From positions 777,137-841,136 of the forward strand of contig NZ_CP021106.3 in assembly GCF_000355765.4 (NCBI RefSeq): a DNA stretch of 64,000 nucleotides, read 5' to 3'. Each line of letters begins with the position of its first letter. Position 1 is the stretch's first letter. This DNA is from Nitrosospira lacus (GTDB lineage: Bacteria > Pseudomonadota > Gammaproteobacteria > Burkholderiales > Nitrosomonadaceae). The translations under genes and the position numbers were made by a program. Of this stretch, positions 1 to 9,370 are shown piece by piece. The notes under the pieces are model-generated. The model saw nothing but the letters and a program-made list of their open reading frames with translations, was not told where the DNA came from and made no database searches.

Positions 1-3000
1 AAGGACGGCAAGCTGGACGGGCAGACCGTGGCGCTGAAAGAGTCTGCGCTGGACAAGCTCGGCCATGTCACCAATTTGGGCGAGCTAAGCACGCCGCGCG
101 GCAACGTCACCATGGTGGGGTATGCGGTCAACCAGCAGGGTATCGCGCGGGCGACGACCTCGGTGATCGCCAATGGCTCGGTATACCTGCTGGCGAAGGA
201 TGCGGCAACGGGCCAGGATAATTCCACGCGTGGCGGCCGCGCGGTACTCGGCGCCGGCAGCCTGACCGAGGTACTGCCGGATGTGTCCGACAATACCGGC
301 GTGCTGGATGGATTGACCGGCACCGGACTGGTGCTCCCCTCCCAGGTGAGAGTGCTGGGGCAGGATGTGCGGATGGAAAATGGTGCGGTGATCAATGCGC
401 CGGCAGGCCAGGTGAATTTTTTCGCCATGGACAATCCAAGTTTGCTTTTTGTGCCGGGTGATCCGTTTGTAGAGGTGAATGCACCTATTTCCGACGCTGC
501 ACGTATTCACATTGCCAGCGGCGCGCGCATCAGCGTGGCCGGATTGGAAAATGTGGCCGTTTCCACCGCGCGCAATGGGGTGGAAGTAGAACTGCGGGGG
601 GATGAGCTGAAAGACTCCCCGGTCAATCGCGACGGTCCACTGCGCAGCCAGAAGGTTTTTGTCGACATCAACCGTGCCCTGGCCAACGCCAACGCGGGCA
701 AGCCCACGCTCATCGCCAAGGACAGCCTGCAATCCTACCAGGCGCGTCTGGAGCGGAACGTGGCCGAGCGCTCGACTCAGGGCGGTACCGTGGGGGTAAG
801 TTCACAGGGGGAGGTTATTATCGAATCCGGCGCAACGATTGACCTGTCGGGTGGCAGCCTGAATTATACCCCGGCCAGCGTGCCTACCACGCTACTCATG
901 TCCCGGGGCATATTGACCGATATCGCCAATGCCCGCGCCGATGTGCGCTATGACGGCATTGCCACCCGCTATGTGCAGGATTTCGGCCGCTGGAACATAA
1001 AAGAGGTGATCGACCTGGGGCAGAGCTTCAATTATGACCCCGGCTATACCGAAGGTAAGAGCGCAGGTGCGCTGGAAGTCATCGGTTTCCGTGCGAGTGT
1101 GATGCAGGCTGATATCCAGGGCCGCACTGTCGTCGGAGAAGTGCAGCGCGACCTCGGCATTATGCCGGCCGGTGCCCGCCTGACTGTCGGTACCGGTGCT
1201 GTAACAAGGAATACTGGTGCCACCGCAGACGACTACAAGCAGAACCAGGCGGTCGAACTGAGCAGTGGCGGCGCCCTCCTGCCAGCGGGATTCAAGTTTG
1301 GCGATGCGCTCTCGTCTGATCTCATCACTACCCTGAGGCTTAATCCCGCATTGCTGGGCAAGGATAAGGTAGCCAATCTGGAAATTTTCAGTAACCAGGC
1401 GGCGGCGGTGCGCGAGGCTTTACATGCCCCGCAGGGCGGCAGCGTGCACATTACTGCCCAAGGGGTGACAGTCGGCGCCGATATCGAGGCCCCGGCCGGT
1501 TCGATCGTGCTTAATGCGCTAAGAAACGATATTAACATTGCATCCACGCCGCTGAATGTGATGGTGGCCGATGGGGTAACGCTGTCGGCGCGCGGGGCCT
1601 GGGTAAACGAGTTGCGCGGCGTGCCGGCGGGTTCGGGCGAGGTCGCGCTGGTGCATGGCGGAAAAATCGCGCTTACCGCGGTTGACAATGTTGCGCTGGG
1701 GCAAAACACGCTGCTGGACGTCACCGGCGGCGGCCGGCTCAGGGTCGATGGCCGTGGCAGCGTCATCGCCGGCAACGGCGGCGAGATCAGCCTGTCAGGC
1801 AACGCGGTATCGGGTGTCACCGAGGAGAATATACATGGCTACGGCATCGGCAAAGGCGGCGCGCTTAGCGTTTCCAGCCATAAAATCCAGATCGGCGGCA
1901 CGCCGGACGGCACCGCCGGCACGGCCAACCTGGGCGCCGGATTTTTCGAGCGTGGCGGGTTTGCCGATATCCATCTCGCGGGGATTGAGAATGTAACCTT
2001 ATCCGAGGGCGTCCGGATCAAGCCGGCCGTCCTCAGCCTGGAACTGCAGCCCGACTACACCCTGCGCCCCAGCGGCAGCAGGATGGAAGATTTTACCCGC
2101 CAGGTAAAGCTGGATGACCTGGTGCGCCAGCCGGTGAATTTGAGCCTGATGGCAAAAAATACCGCGGATGGGACAGGTGATTTGTCGATCGGCGTGGGCG
2201 CACGCATCGAGGCCGACCCCAGGGCAAACATCACGCTGGCAGCCGCGCACCTGCTGGATATACAGGGGAGTATCAGCGCGCCCGGCGGCGGCATTATGGC
2301 AACGCTTGATCACGGCCTCGAAAGCCAGAAGGTATTTGATCCCACTCACGGTCTCTGGCTGGGCAAGCAGGCGGTGCTTGACGTATCCGGCACGGCGCTC
2401 ACTTTTCTCGATAGCCAGCGGCTGACCCAGGGTGAGGTCCTGAATGGCGGTACAGTCGCGTTGCATGCCCAATATGGTTATGTCGTGACCGAGGCCGGTT
2501 CAAGAATCGGAATAGCGGGGGCTGCGCCGGTGCGGCTGGATATTCTGAACGAGGCGGGAGGGCTGGGACAGTGGGTGGGCAGCGACGCTGGGTCGCTGCG
2601 CATCAGCGCGCGCGAAGGTATTTTGCTGGATGGCACGGTGGCTGCGCATGCGGGTAGCGCATCCAACCGCGGCGGTGTATTCGATCTGGTGCTGGGCAAT
2701 AACTTCACTCCCTCCCCGGACGCGGGTTTAGGATACCCCGTTGGGGAGCGTGTGCTGAGCCTGGCACCAACCGCGGCGCCGCAGGCGAGCGGCCTGACTC
2801 CGGGCGCTGTCATGCCCGCCGGGCTGAACGGCCAGGCCAAGCTTGGCGCTACAGCGCTGGAAGCAGCGGGTTTTGACCGCATCGCGCTCAAAAGCCGCGA
2901 TGCCATCCGGCTGGAGGACAACCTGAATCTGGGGGGCGCCAACCGGGCATTGCCATTGAAAGAGGTGGTGCTCGACGCGCCGCGCATCGAAACGGCGGGA

Positions 3001-6000
3001 GGGAATGCCGCCCTGAAGGCGGAAACCCTGCGGCTGGGTAATTATGACGTGGAGCGTGTGGATGTGGTCAATACGCCGGCTGCCGGCAGCGGCACGTTCA
3101 AAGCGGACGCGCAACTGCTGGAACTGGCGGGCAACCTGACCCTGACCGGCATGGCGCGGGCCGAACTGAGCGGCGCCCAGGAAGTCAGGCTGTCGGGGGT
3201 AAGCAGCAGCGGCTTGCCGCGTCCGACAGGCACGCTCGCGAGCGCGGCCGATCTGCTTTTCAGCGGCGCGGTGATCGCCCCCGCAACCTATAGCCAGATC
3301 AACATCCAGGCGCCGGGGCAAACGGTTGCATTCAGCCGCAATACCCTGCCGCCGTCACTGCCGCTATCCGCCCTGGGCAGCCTTACGGTAACGGCCGCGA
3401 ATATCGTGCAGGATGGCAATGTGTGGGCGCCGTTCGGCCAACTGGCTTTCAACGCCACCGATACCCTGACTTTCAAGGAAGGCAGCCTGACCTCGATCGC
3501 CGCCACGCCCGGCAGCCTGATTCCGTTTGGCATGCTGGTGAATGGCCGCAGCTGGGTGTACAAGCCCGATCTGGAAATTCCCCAGCCTGCGTTGGCCGAG
3601 AAATCCATACGCACCCAGGCGGCGAGTATCGACATGCAGGCCGGCGCAACCCTGGATCTCGCCGGCGGCGGCGACTTGCAGGCCTACGAGTTCAGCGTGG
3701 GTCCGGGGGGGTCGCGCGATATCCTGAACGATGCCCATACCTATGCCATCCTGCCGGGCTATGCGAGCGGATTCGCCCCAGGCGACAGGCAGGAGAACAC
3801 CGGTTTCGGTCGCGTGGCGGGGGACGCCGTATATCTCTCCGGCATACCGGGCCTGCCGGCAGGCGTATATACCCTGCTGCCCGCGCACTATGCGCTGCTG
3901 CCCGGCGCGTATGCGGTGAGGCTGGACACGGACGTGCATAACCTGTTGCCGGGACAGGCTTACAGCAAGCAGGATGGTGTCCAGGTGGTGCCGGGTTATG
4001 TCACGGACAGCCGGGCACCCGTGGGCGGTCCGCGTGATGCCTTGTGGAGCGGATTTGAAGTGCTGACCCGTGAGCAGGTTTTGCAGCGGTCGGAAATTAC
4101 GCTTACCCGCGCTTCGGACTTTTTCGCCGCCAGCCCTGTTCGCCCGCAGGACGGCGGGCTTCTCTCCATCGATACCGCGGGCGGGCTGAAGCTGGATGCC
4201 CTTTTCAAACTGGGTGCGGCCGAGGGGGGCCGTGGGGCGGCGGTGGACATCAGCGCGTTTAAAATCGCCATTACCAACGGCACGCCGTCCGGAACGCAGG
4301 GAATTGATCCGCTGACCACGCGTATCGCGGCCAGCACACTCAATGCCATGGGCGCGGCCAGCCTGTTCCTGGGTGGCACGCGCAGCCTCGCCCCGGGTGG
4401 CGCTGGCACGCTCCTCACGGTCAATGCCGAGGAAGTGATATTGGCCAACGACGCCAGTCACGCCCTGAAGGGCGATGAAATCATTCTGGCGGCGAAGGAT
4501 ACCCTGACGCTGAAAGCCGGCAGCGCCATCGAGACGCAAGACCCTACGCCCGGTACGGGCGGTGCGAATAACGCAAACCGCTACGAAACCGCCGGCAATG
4601 GCGCCCTGGTCCGGGTCGCATCGACTTCCGCCGGCTTTTCACGCACCGGCAGCCCGGATCGTACCCTGGGCACGCTGGTGGGCGAAGCCGGCAGCACGAT
4701 CCGCTCGGCAAACTCGATCACGCTGGATGCCACGCTGCAGAATGCGTTTACGGGCACCACCCTATTTGCCGACGACAGAGGTAATCCGGTCGCCGGAAAT
4801 TTGACAATTGGCGCGACACGCGTCAATTTCGGCAATGCGCCGGCGGGCGCCGAAGGCCTGATATTCAGCCAGAGCGAACTTGACGGCCTGAATTCGTTGA
4901 CGCTGACAAGTTACACCACTTTTGACCTGTATGGCGATGTCAGCTTGGGCGGTGTGAATGCCGAGGGCAAGCCGACCCTGCAAGCCCTGAATTTGCAGGG
5001 CGCAGGGCTGGCCGGCCTGAACAACGGCGGTAAAACCGCAAATCTGCGCGCAACCCATATAGTGCTTTCCAACCCGGCGGCATCCGTATTCGCCGCCGGT
5101 GGCACGCCCGGCAACGGCGTGCTGGCGATACAGGCGGACAAACTGGTACTGGGCGAAGGCGCCAAAGCCATCCAGGGATTTTCCCAGGTCGGCATCCGCG
5201 CCAATGAACTCATCGGGCGCGGCTCGGGCAGTACCGATATTGCCGCCGGAACGGCGAACCTGAGTGTCGCGCGCATCAGCGGCGAGCAGGGGGCCAGCCA
5301 AACCCTGGCCGCAACCAGCTCGCTCATCGCTATCGATACGGTGGCGGACCGCGCGCTTGCGCCGGTGAGTGCGCTTGGGGCGAGATGGGCGCTGTCGGGC
5401 ACGGACGTGATGTTCGATACCGAGGCCATCCTGCCTTCCGGACAGCTCAAACTGACGGCAACGTCCGGCAATCTGACGCTGGGGGAGAATGCGGTAGCGA
5501 ACGCTGCCGGACGTTCGGTGGCTTTCTTCGACGTCGAGCGCGCGTCGCCAGGCGGCACTGTCGAGCTGGCCAGCGATAACGGCAACGTGGTGGTGCAAAC
5601 CGGCGCGCAGGTGGATGTTTCCGCGACGCCGGGCGGCGATGCGGGCAAGGTGATCGTGCGCGCGGCCAACGGTACGGCGACCCTGGCGGCGAGCAGCCTG
5701 CAGGGCGCGGCCTTGGCGAATGCCGGCGGCGCCCGGGGCGAGGGCGGGCGCTTCGACCTGGATGTGGCCGCCCTGACTGACTTTTCCACGCTGAACACGG
5801 CGCTCAACCAGGGCGTATTCGATGGCGCGAGGACGCTGCGCGTGCGCAGCGGCGATATCAGCCTGGCTGCCTCCGATACGGTCAAGGCCAAGGACGTCCA
5901 TATTGCCGTGGATGGCGGCAAGCTCGATGTCGCGGGGCACGTCGATGCCTCGGGTGGCGATGCGGGCAGCATCCGTCTTTATGCGAAGAACGACGTCACG

Positions 6001-9000
6001 GTGCTGGCAAGTGCGAAGCTGGATGCCTACGCCACCGGCAATGGCAAACATGGCGGTGACGTGGAAATCGGCACCACCGCGGGGAGGCTGGATTTCGCTG
6101 CCGGCAGCACCCTGGACGTGCATGCAGGGGGTGGGGGTGGCGCCCAGGCGGGCGAGGGAGGGGAAGTGGTGCTGCGCGCGCCCCGCACCGGCGGCGGCGC
6201 AGGCAGCGATGTGGCCGTGGATGGCGTCAACAGCGGCATCAGCGGCGCTCGATCGGTAATAGTGGAAGCGGTCAAGGTCTACGACACTATCACGACGCTC
6301 ACCGCTAGCGGTGCGAGCAGTAGCACGACGCTGAGCCTGGACACGGTGAACACTGACAACAGCGATTTCGCGTCCCACGCTGGTGCGATTGCCTTGCGGC
6401 TGGGCAAGGCCAGCGATCCCGCTTTCCACGTGCGCGCCGGGGTTGAAGTGCGCTCCACCGGGGATCTCACCCTCGGCAATAACTGGAATCTTGCCATCCG
6501 TCCCGCGGGAGAAGAGCCGGGCATGCTGACTCTGCGGGCGGTGGGCAATCTCAATCTCGATAACAATCTGTCTGATGGATTCAATGTGGCGACGCCATTC
6601 AGCAGCGGCACCACGCCGGCCACGCTGTTGCCGGGAGATTCCTGGGGCTACCGGCTGGTTGCGGGAGCGGATGCCGATGCGGCCGATCCGCTGGCGGTCA
6701 ATGCGGGCAGCGGTGATGTCACTTTGGCAGCGGGCAAGCTGGTGCGCACCGGCACCGGCGACATCCGCATTGCGGCGGGGCGCGATATCAGGCTGACTGA
6801 CGAAAAAGCGACGATTTATACTGCTGGCCGGGTTGCCGACCTGGCTAATGGATTTGTCGCACCCGCCAATGCCCAGTTCAGCCAGGGCGGCGGCGATGTA
6901 AGCCTGGCTGCGGCGGGCGATATAGTGGGCATGCCCTCGAAACAACTCTATTCCAACTGGCTGTTCCGTCAGGGAAAACTGAATGATGCCACCGGCGAAT
7001 ATGCGCTCCAGCCCGCCTGGTGGGTGCGCTTCGACCAGTTCCAGCAGGGGATTGGCGCGCTGGGTGGCGGGAGCGTCACACTCGCTGCCGGCGGAAAAGT
7101 GGAGAACGTCTCAGCCAGCACACCCACCCAGGCGCGCATGATGGCGACCGCGCCGACTGTCGGCCAATTGGTGAAAACCGGTGGCGGTGATGTGCGGGTG
7201 GAGACCGGTGGCGATTTGCTGGGTGGCCAATATTATGCCGACCGTGGTGAACTGGTACTGAAGGCGGGCGGCAAGATAGACAGCGGACAAGATCTGAGTG
7301 GCAGTCCGCTTTACACCATCCTGGCCCTGGGCGACGCGCAGGCACGGTTGCAGGCACGGGGCGATGTCAACATCCAGGCTGTGCTGAATCCGCACTTGGT
7401 GATCCAGTCCACTGGCAGGGGAACGGTATTTAATCTCAATGCCAATGCCCCCAGTTCCAGCATCGCCGGCTGGAGCCTGTTCTCGACTTACGGCCAGGAC
7501 AGCGGTGTACATCTGCAGAGTCTGTACGGAGCAGCTACCCTGTCCAATCGTACTGACATACTGGTAAGCGCTTACACGGCACCCCTAAATTTCAATGTAT
7601 CGGTAAATACATACAGTAAGGAGCTGCTGTCCCTGCTGCCGCCCAGCCTCTCAATTACCGCATTTCAGGGAGATATTTATACACCGGCTACGTCAAGCGT
7701 ACTGAGCCCGGCAGCACGTGCAGACCTGACATTGCTGGCGGGAAATTCCATCAATATGCGGGCACCCATGGTCATGAGCGACAGGGACCCAGTGCTGATT
7801 CCGGATGCGGTTCGGCCCGCTGTAAAGCCCAATCAATTTCCACTTTTCACGGTAGATCCTGATTTTAAAGTACTTGTTCACGCACCTGTTCCCGTGCATA
7901 CGGGCGATACCCAGCCAGCGCGGATTTACGCGGCGACTGGGGATGTGCAGGGTAACTTTAACGAACTTACTCTGGATTTATCCAAGGCGGCTCAAGTGCG
8001 TGCGGGACGGGATGTGCGTGATGTGGGTATTCTGGCGCAGCATGCCAATGCTGGCGACCTCAGCCGGGTAGTCGCAGGCAGGGATGTGGCCTTTACTTCC
8101 GGAAATGACCGGACAGAAAACGCCAAGATCTGGGTGGGCGGCCTGGGTCGGCTGGAGGTGACGGCAGGGCGTAATATCGACCTCGGAACATCAGCGGGCA
8201 TCGTCAGCCGAGGCGACCTCGACAACGCCGAACTGCCCAGGGGTGGCGCCGATATTCATGTGGCGGCGGGGGTGGGTGCGCAGGGAATCGATTACGCCGG
8301 CACGGTTGACCGGCTGGCCGCCCAACTGGAAAAAGCGGGTGGCAACCCGGATGATGCCTTGCTATGGGAGGCGCGCTGGCTGGTGGGAAACGACGATTTG
8401 AACGGCGCCGATGCACTGGCGGCGGTCCAGGCAGTACAGGCGCTGGACGCGGATACCCAGCGCGGCATGGTGCGCGAGATGCTCTATACCGCCTTGCTGG
8501 TCACCGGCCGCGATTCAAATAATCGCGACAGTCCGTTCGCGGCAAACTATGAACGTGGCTATGCGGCGCTGGAACTGGTATTTCCGGGAATACGCGAGAA
8601 GAATGCCGATGGCAGCTTCAAGAATTATCAGGGGGAGATCAACCTGTTCGCCAGCCGCATCAAGACCGAGCGGGGCGGCAATATCGAGTTCATGGTGCCG
8701 GGCGGTGACCTGATCGTCGGTCTCAGCAATACGCCGGAAGTGCTGGTGAATACCGGCAATGATGTCCTGGGCATGCTCACGGTGGCCGACGGGAACGTGC
8801 GCGGATTCACCCGCGGCAATATCCTGGTCAATCAGTCGCGCATTCTTACCGTGGGCGGGGGTGATGTGCTGCTGTGGTCGAGCGAGGGCGATATCGATGC
8901 CGGCAAAGGCAAGAAGACCGCGACCGCGGTGCCGCCGCCGGTCATCAAGGTGGATTCGCAGGGCAACGTGACGCAGGAATTGCAGGGCGCCGCTTCCGGC

Positions 9001-9360
9001 AGCGGGATCGGTGCGCTTTCCAGCGGCGGCACGGTCGCGGGCGATATCGACCTGATCGCGCCAAAGGGCACGGTGAACGCGGGCGACGCCGGCATCCGGG
9101 CGAATAACCTCAATATCGCCGCTTCGGTCGTGCTGGGGGCGGACAATATTGCCGTGGCCGGGACTTCCACCGGCACCCCGGTAGCGGATGCCAGCGCGGT
9201 CAGTGCCACCACCTCGGGCGCCGCGTCGCAGGGGGACGATGTATCCAAAGCTACGGCAGCTTTATCGCAGAATCTATCGGATGCCGCACGCACTTCCGAT
9301 GCGATGAGACAGCTCAGGCCTACCTTTATTTCAGCCGAGGTGATCGGGCGCGGTGAGTAG
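1..9360 (+). CDS. Giant filamentous haemagglutinin-family exoprotein, 3' part
   Basis: The reading frame is open from base 1, so the start and the N-terminal two-partner-secretion domain lie outside the window; about 3119 residues are visible. The sequence is rich in Gly, Ala, Asp and Asn, with short irregular repeats of the type GGDVSLAAAGDI, VTAGRNIDLG and GGSVTLAAGGK, as expected for a right-handed beta-helix of the FhaB/large-exoprotein type. The C-terminus (PTFISAEVIGRGE) resembles the conserved end of filamentous haemagglutinin proteins with a DUF3739 domain. By family knowledge it would be exported by Sec plus a TpsB (FhaC-like) pore and act at the cell surface in adhesion or biofilm formation. 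No TpsB gene is visible here and must lie upstream if linked. The stop is only 10 bp from the convergent stop of the phoX-like gene, with no obvious terminator between. Confidence 0.88.
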   Translation, partial: KDGKLDGQTVALKESALDKLGHVTNLGELSTPRGNVTMVGYAVNQQGIARATTSVIANGSVYLLAKDAATGQDNSTRGGRAVLGAGSLTEVLPDVSDNTGVLDGLTGTGLVLPSQVRVLGQDVRMENGAVINAPAGQVNFFAMDNPSLLFVPGDPFVEVNAPISDAARIHIASGARISVAGLENVAVSTARNGVEVELRGDELKDSPVNRDGPLRSQKVFVDINRALANANAGKPTLIAKDSLQSYQARLERNVAERSTQGGTVGVSSQGEVIIESGATIDLSGGSLNYTPASVPTTLLMSRGILTDIANARADVRYDGIATRYVQDFGRWNIKEVIDLGQSFNYDPGYTEGKSAGALEVIGFRASVMQADIQGRTVVGEVQRDLGIMPAGARLTVGTGAVTRNTGATADDYKQNQAVELSSGGALLPAGFKFGDALSSDLITTLRLNPALLGKDKVANLEIFSNQAAAVREALHAPQGGSVHITAQGVTVGADIEAPAGSIVLNALRNDINIASTPLNVMVADGVTLSARGAWVNELRGVPAGSGEVALVHGGKIALTAVDNVALGQNTLLDVTGGGRLRVDGRGSVIAGNGGEISLSGNAVSGVTEENIHGYGIGKGGALSVSSHKIQIGGTPDGTAGTANLGAGFFERGGFADIHLAGIENVTLSEGVRIKPAVLSLELQPDYTLRPSGSRMEDFTRQVKLDDLVRQPVNLSLMAKNTADGTGDLSIGVGARIEADPRANITLAAAHLLDIQGSISAPGGGIMATLDHGLESQKVFDPTHGLWLGKQAVLDVSGTALTFLDSQRLTQGEVLNGGTVALHAQYGYVVTEAGSRIGIAGAAPVRLDILNEAGGLGQWVGSDAGSLRISAREGILLDGTVAAHAGSASNRGGVFDLVLGNNFTPSPDAGLGYPVGERVLSLAPTAAPQASGLTPGAVMPAGLNGQAKLGATALEAAGFDRIALKSRDAIRLEDNLNLGGANRALPLKEVVLDAPRIETAGGNAALKAETLRLGNYDVERVDVVNTPAAGSGTFKADAQLLELAGNLTLTGMARAELSGAQEVRLSGVSSSGLPRPTGTLASAADLLFSGAVIAPATYSQINIQAPGQTVAFSRNTLPPSLPLSALGSLTVTAANIVQDGNVWAPFGQLAFNATDTLTFKEGSLTSIAATPGSLIPFGMLVNGRSWVYKPDLEIPQPALAEKSIRTQAASIDMQAGATLDLAGGGDLQAYEFSVGPGGSRDILNDAHTYAILPGYASGFAPGDRQENTGFGRVAGDAVYLSGIPGLPAGVYTLLPAHYALLPGAYAVRLDTDVHNLLPGQAYSKQDGVQVVPGYVTDSRAPVGGPRDALWSGFEVLTREQVLQRSEITLTRASDFFAASPVRPQDGGLLSIDTAGGLKLDALFKLGAAEGGRGAAVDISAFKIAITNGTPSGTQGIDPLTTRIAASTLNAMGAASLFLGGTRSLAPGGAGTLLTVNAEEVILANDASHALKGDEIILAAKDTLTLKAGSAIETQDPTPGTGGANNANRYETAGNGALVRVASTSAGFSRTGSPDRTLGTLVGEAGSTIRSANSITLDATLQNAFTGTTLFADDRGNPVAGNLTIGATRVNFGNAPAGAEGLIFSQSELDGLNSLTLTSYTTFDLYGDVSLGGVNAEGKPTLQALNLQGAGLAGLNNGGKTANLRATHIVLSNPAASVFAAGGTPGNGVLAIQADKLVLGEGAKAIQGFSQVGIRANELIGRGSGSTDIAAGTANLSVARISGEQGASQTLAATSSLIAIDTVADRALAPVSALGARWALSGTDVMFDTEAILPSGQLKLTATSGNLTLGENAVANAAGRSVAFFDVERASPGGTVELASDNGNVVVQTGAQVDVSATPGGDAGKVIVRAANGTATLAASSLQGAALANAGGARGEGGRFDLDVAALTDFSTLNTALNQGVFDGARTLRVRSGDISLAASDTVKAKDVHIAVDGGKLDVAGHVDASGGDAGSIRLYAKNDVTVLASAKLDAYATGNGKHGGDVEIGTTAGRLDFAAGSTLDVHAGGGGGAQAGEGGEVVLRAPRTGGGAGSDVAVDGVNSGISGARSVIVEAVKVYDTITTLTASGASSSTTLSLDTVNTDNSDFASHAGAIALRLGKASDPAFHVRAGVEVRSTGDLTLGNNWNLAIRPAGEEPGMLTLRAVGNLNLDNNLSDGFNVATPFSSGTTPATLLPGDSWGYRLVAGADADAADPLAVNAGSGDVTLAAGKLVRTGTGDIRIAAGRDIRLTDEKATIYTAGRVADLANGFVAPANAQFSQGGGDVSLAAAGDIVGMPSKQLYSNWLFRQGKLNDATGEYALQPAWWVRFDQFQQGIGALGGGSVTLAAGGKVENVSASTPTQARMMATAPTVGQLVKTGGGDVRVETGGDLLGGQYYADRGELVLKAGGKIDSGQDLSGSPLYTILALGDAQARLQARGDVNIQAVLNPHLVIQSTGRGTVFNLNANAPSSSIAGWSLFSTYGQDSGVHLQSLYGAATLSNRTDILVSAYTAPLNFNVSVNTYSKELLSLLPPSLSITAFQGDIYTPATSSVLSPAARADLTLLAGNSINMRAPMVMSDRDPVLIPDAVRPAVKPNQFPLFTVDPDFKVLVHAPVPVHTGDTQPARIYAATGDVQGNFNELTLDLSKAAQVRAGRDVRDVGILAQHANAGDLSRVVAGRDVAFTSGNDRTENAKIWVGGLGRLEVTAGRNIDLGTSAGIVSRGDLDNAELPRGGADIHVAAGVGAQGIDYAGTVDRLAAQLEKAGGNPDDALLWEARWLVGNDDLNGADALAAVQAVQALDADTQRGMVREMLYTALLVTGRDSNNRDSPFAANYERGYAALELVFPGIREKNADGSFKNYQGEINLFASRIKTERGGNIEFMVPGGDLIVGLSNTPEVLVNTGNDVLGMLTVADGNVRGFTRGNILVNQSRILTVGGGDVLLWSSEGDIDAGKGKKTATAVPPPVIKVDSQGNVTQELQGAASGSGIGALSSGGTVAGDIDLIAPKGTVNAGDAGIRANNLNIAASVVLGADNIAVAGTSTGTPVADASAVSATTSGAASQGDDVSKATAALSQNLSDAARTSDAMRQLRPTFISAEVIGRGE

Positions 9361-9370
9361 GACGCGGCGG

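Noticed and set aside
3364-4539. A 391-codon minus-strand open frame
   Set aside because: Also a shadow within the exoprotein gene; no recognisable motif.
4762-6945. A 727-codon open frame on the minus strand inside the exoprotein gene
   Set aside because: It is antisense to the continuous beta-helix repeats of the plus-strand gene and shows only Arg/Ala/Gly-rich shadow sequence with no ribosome site.
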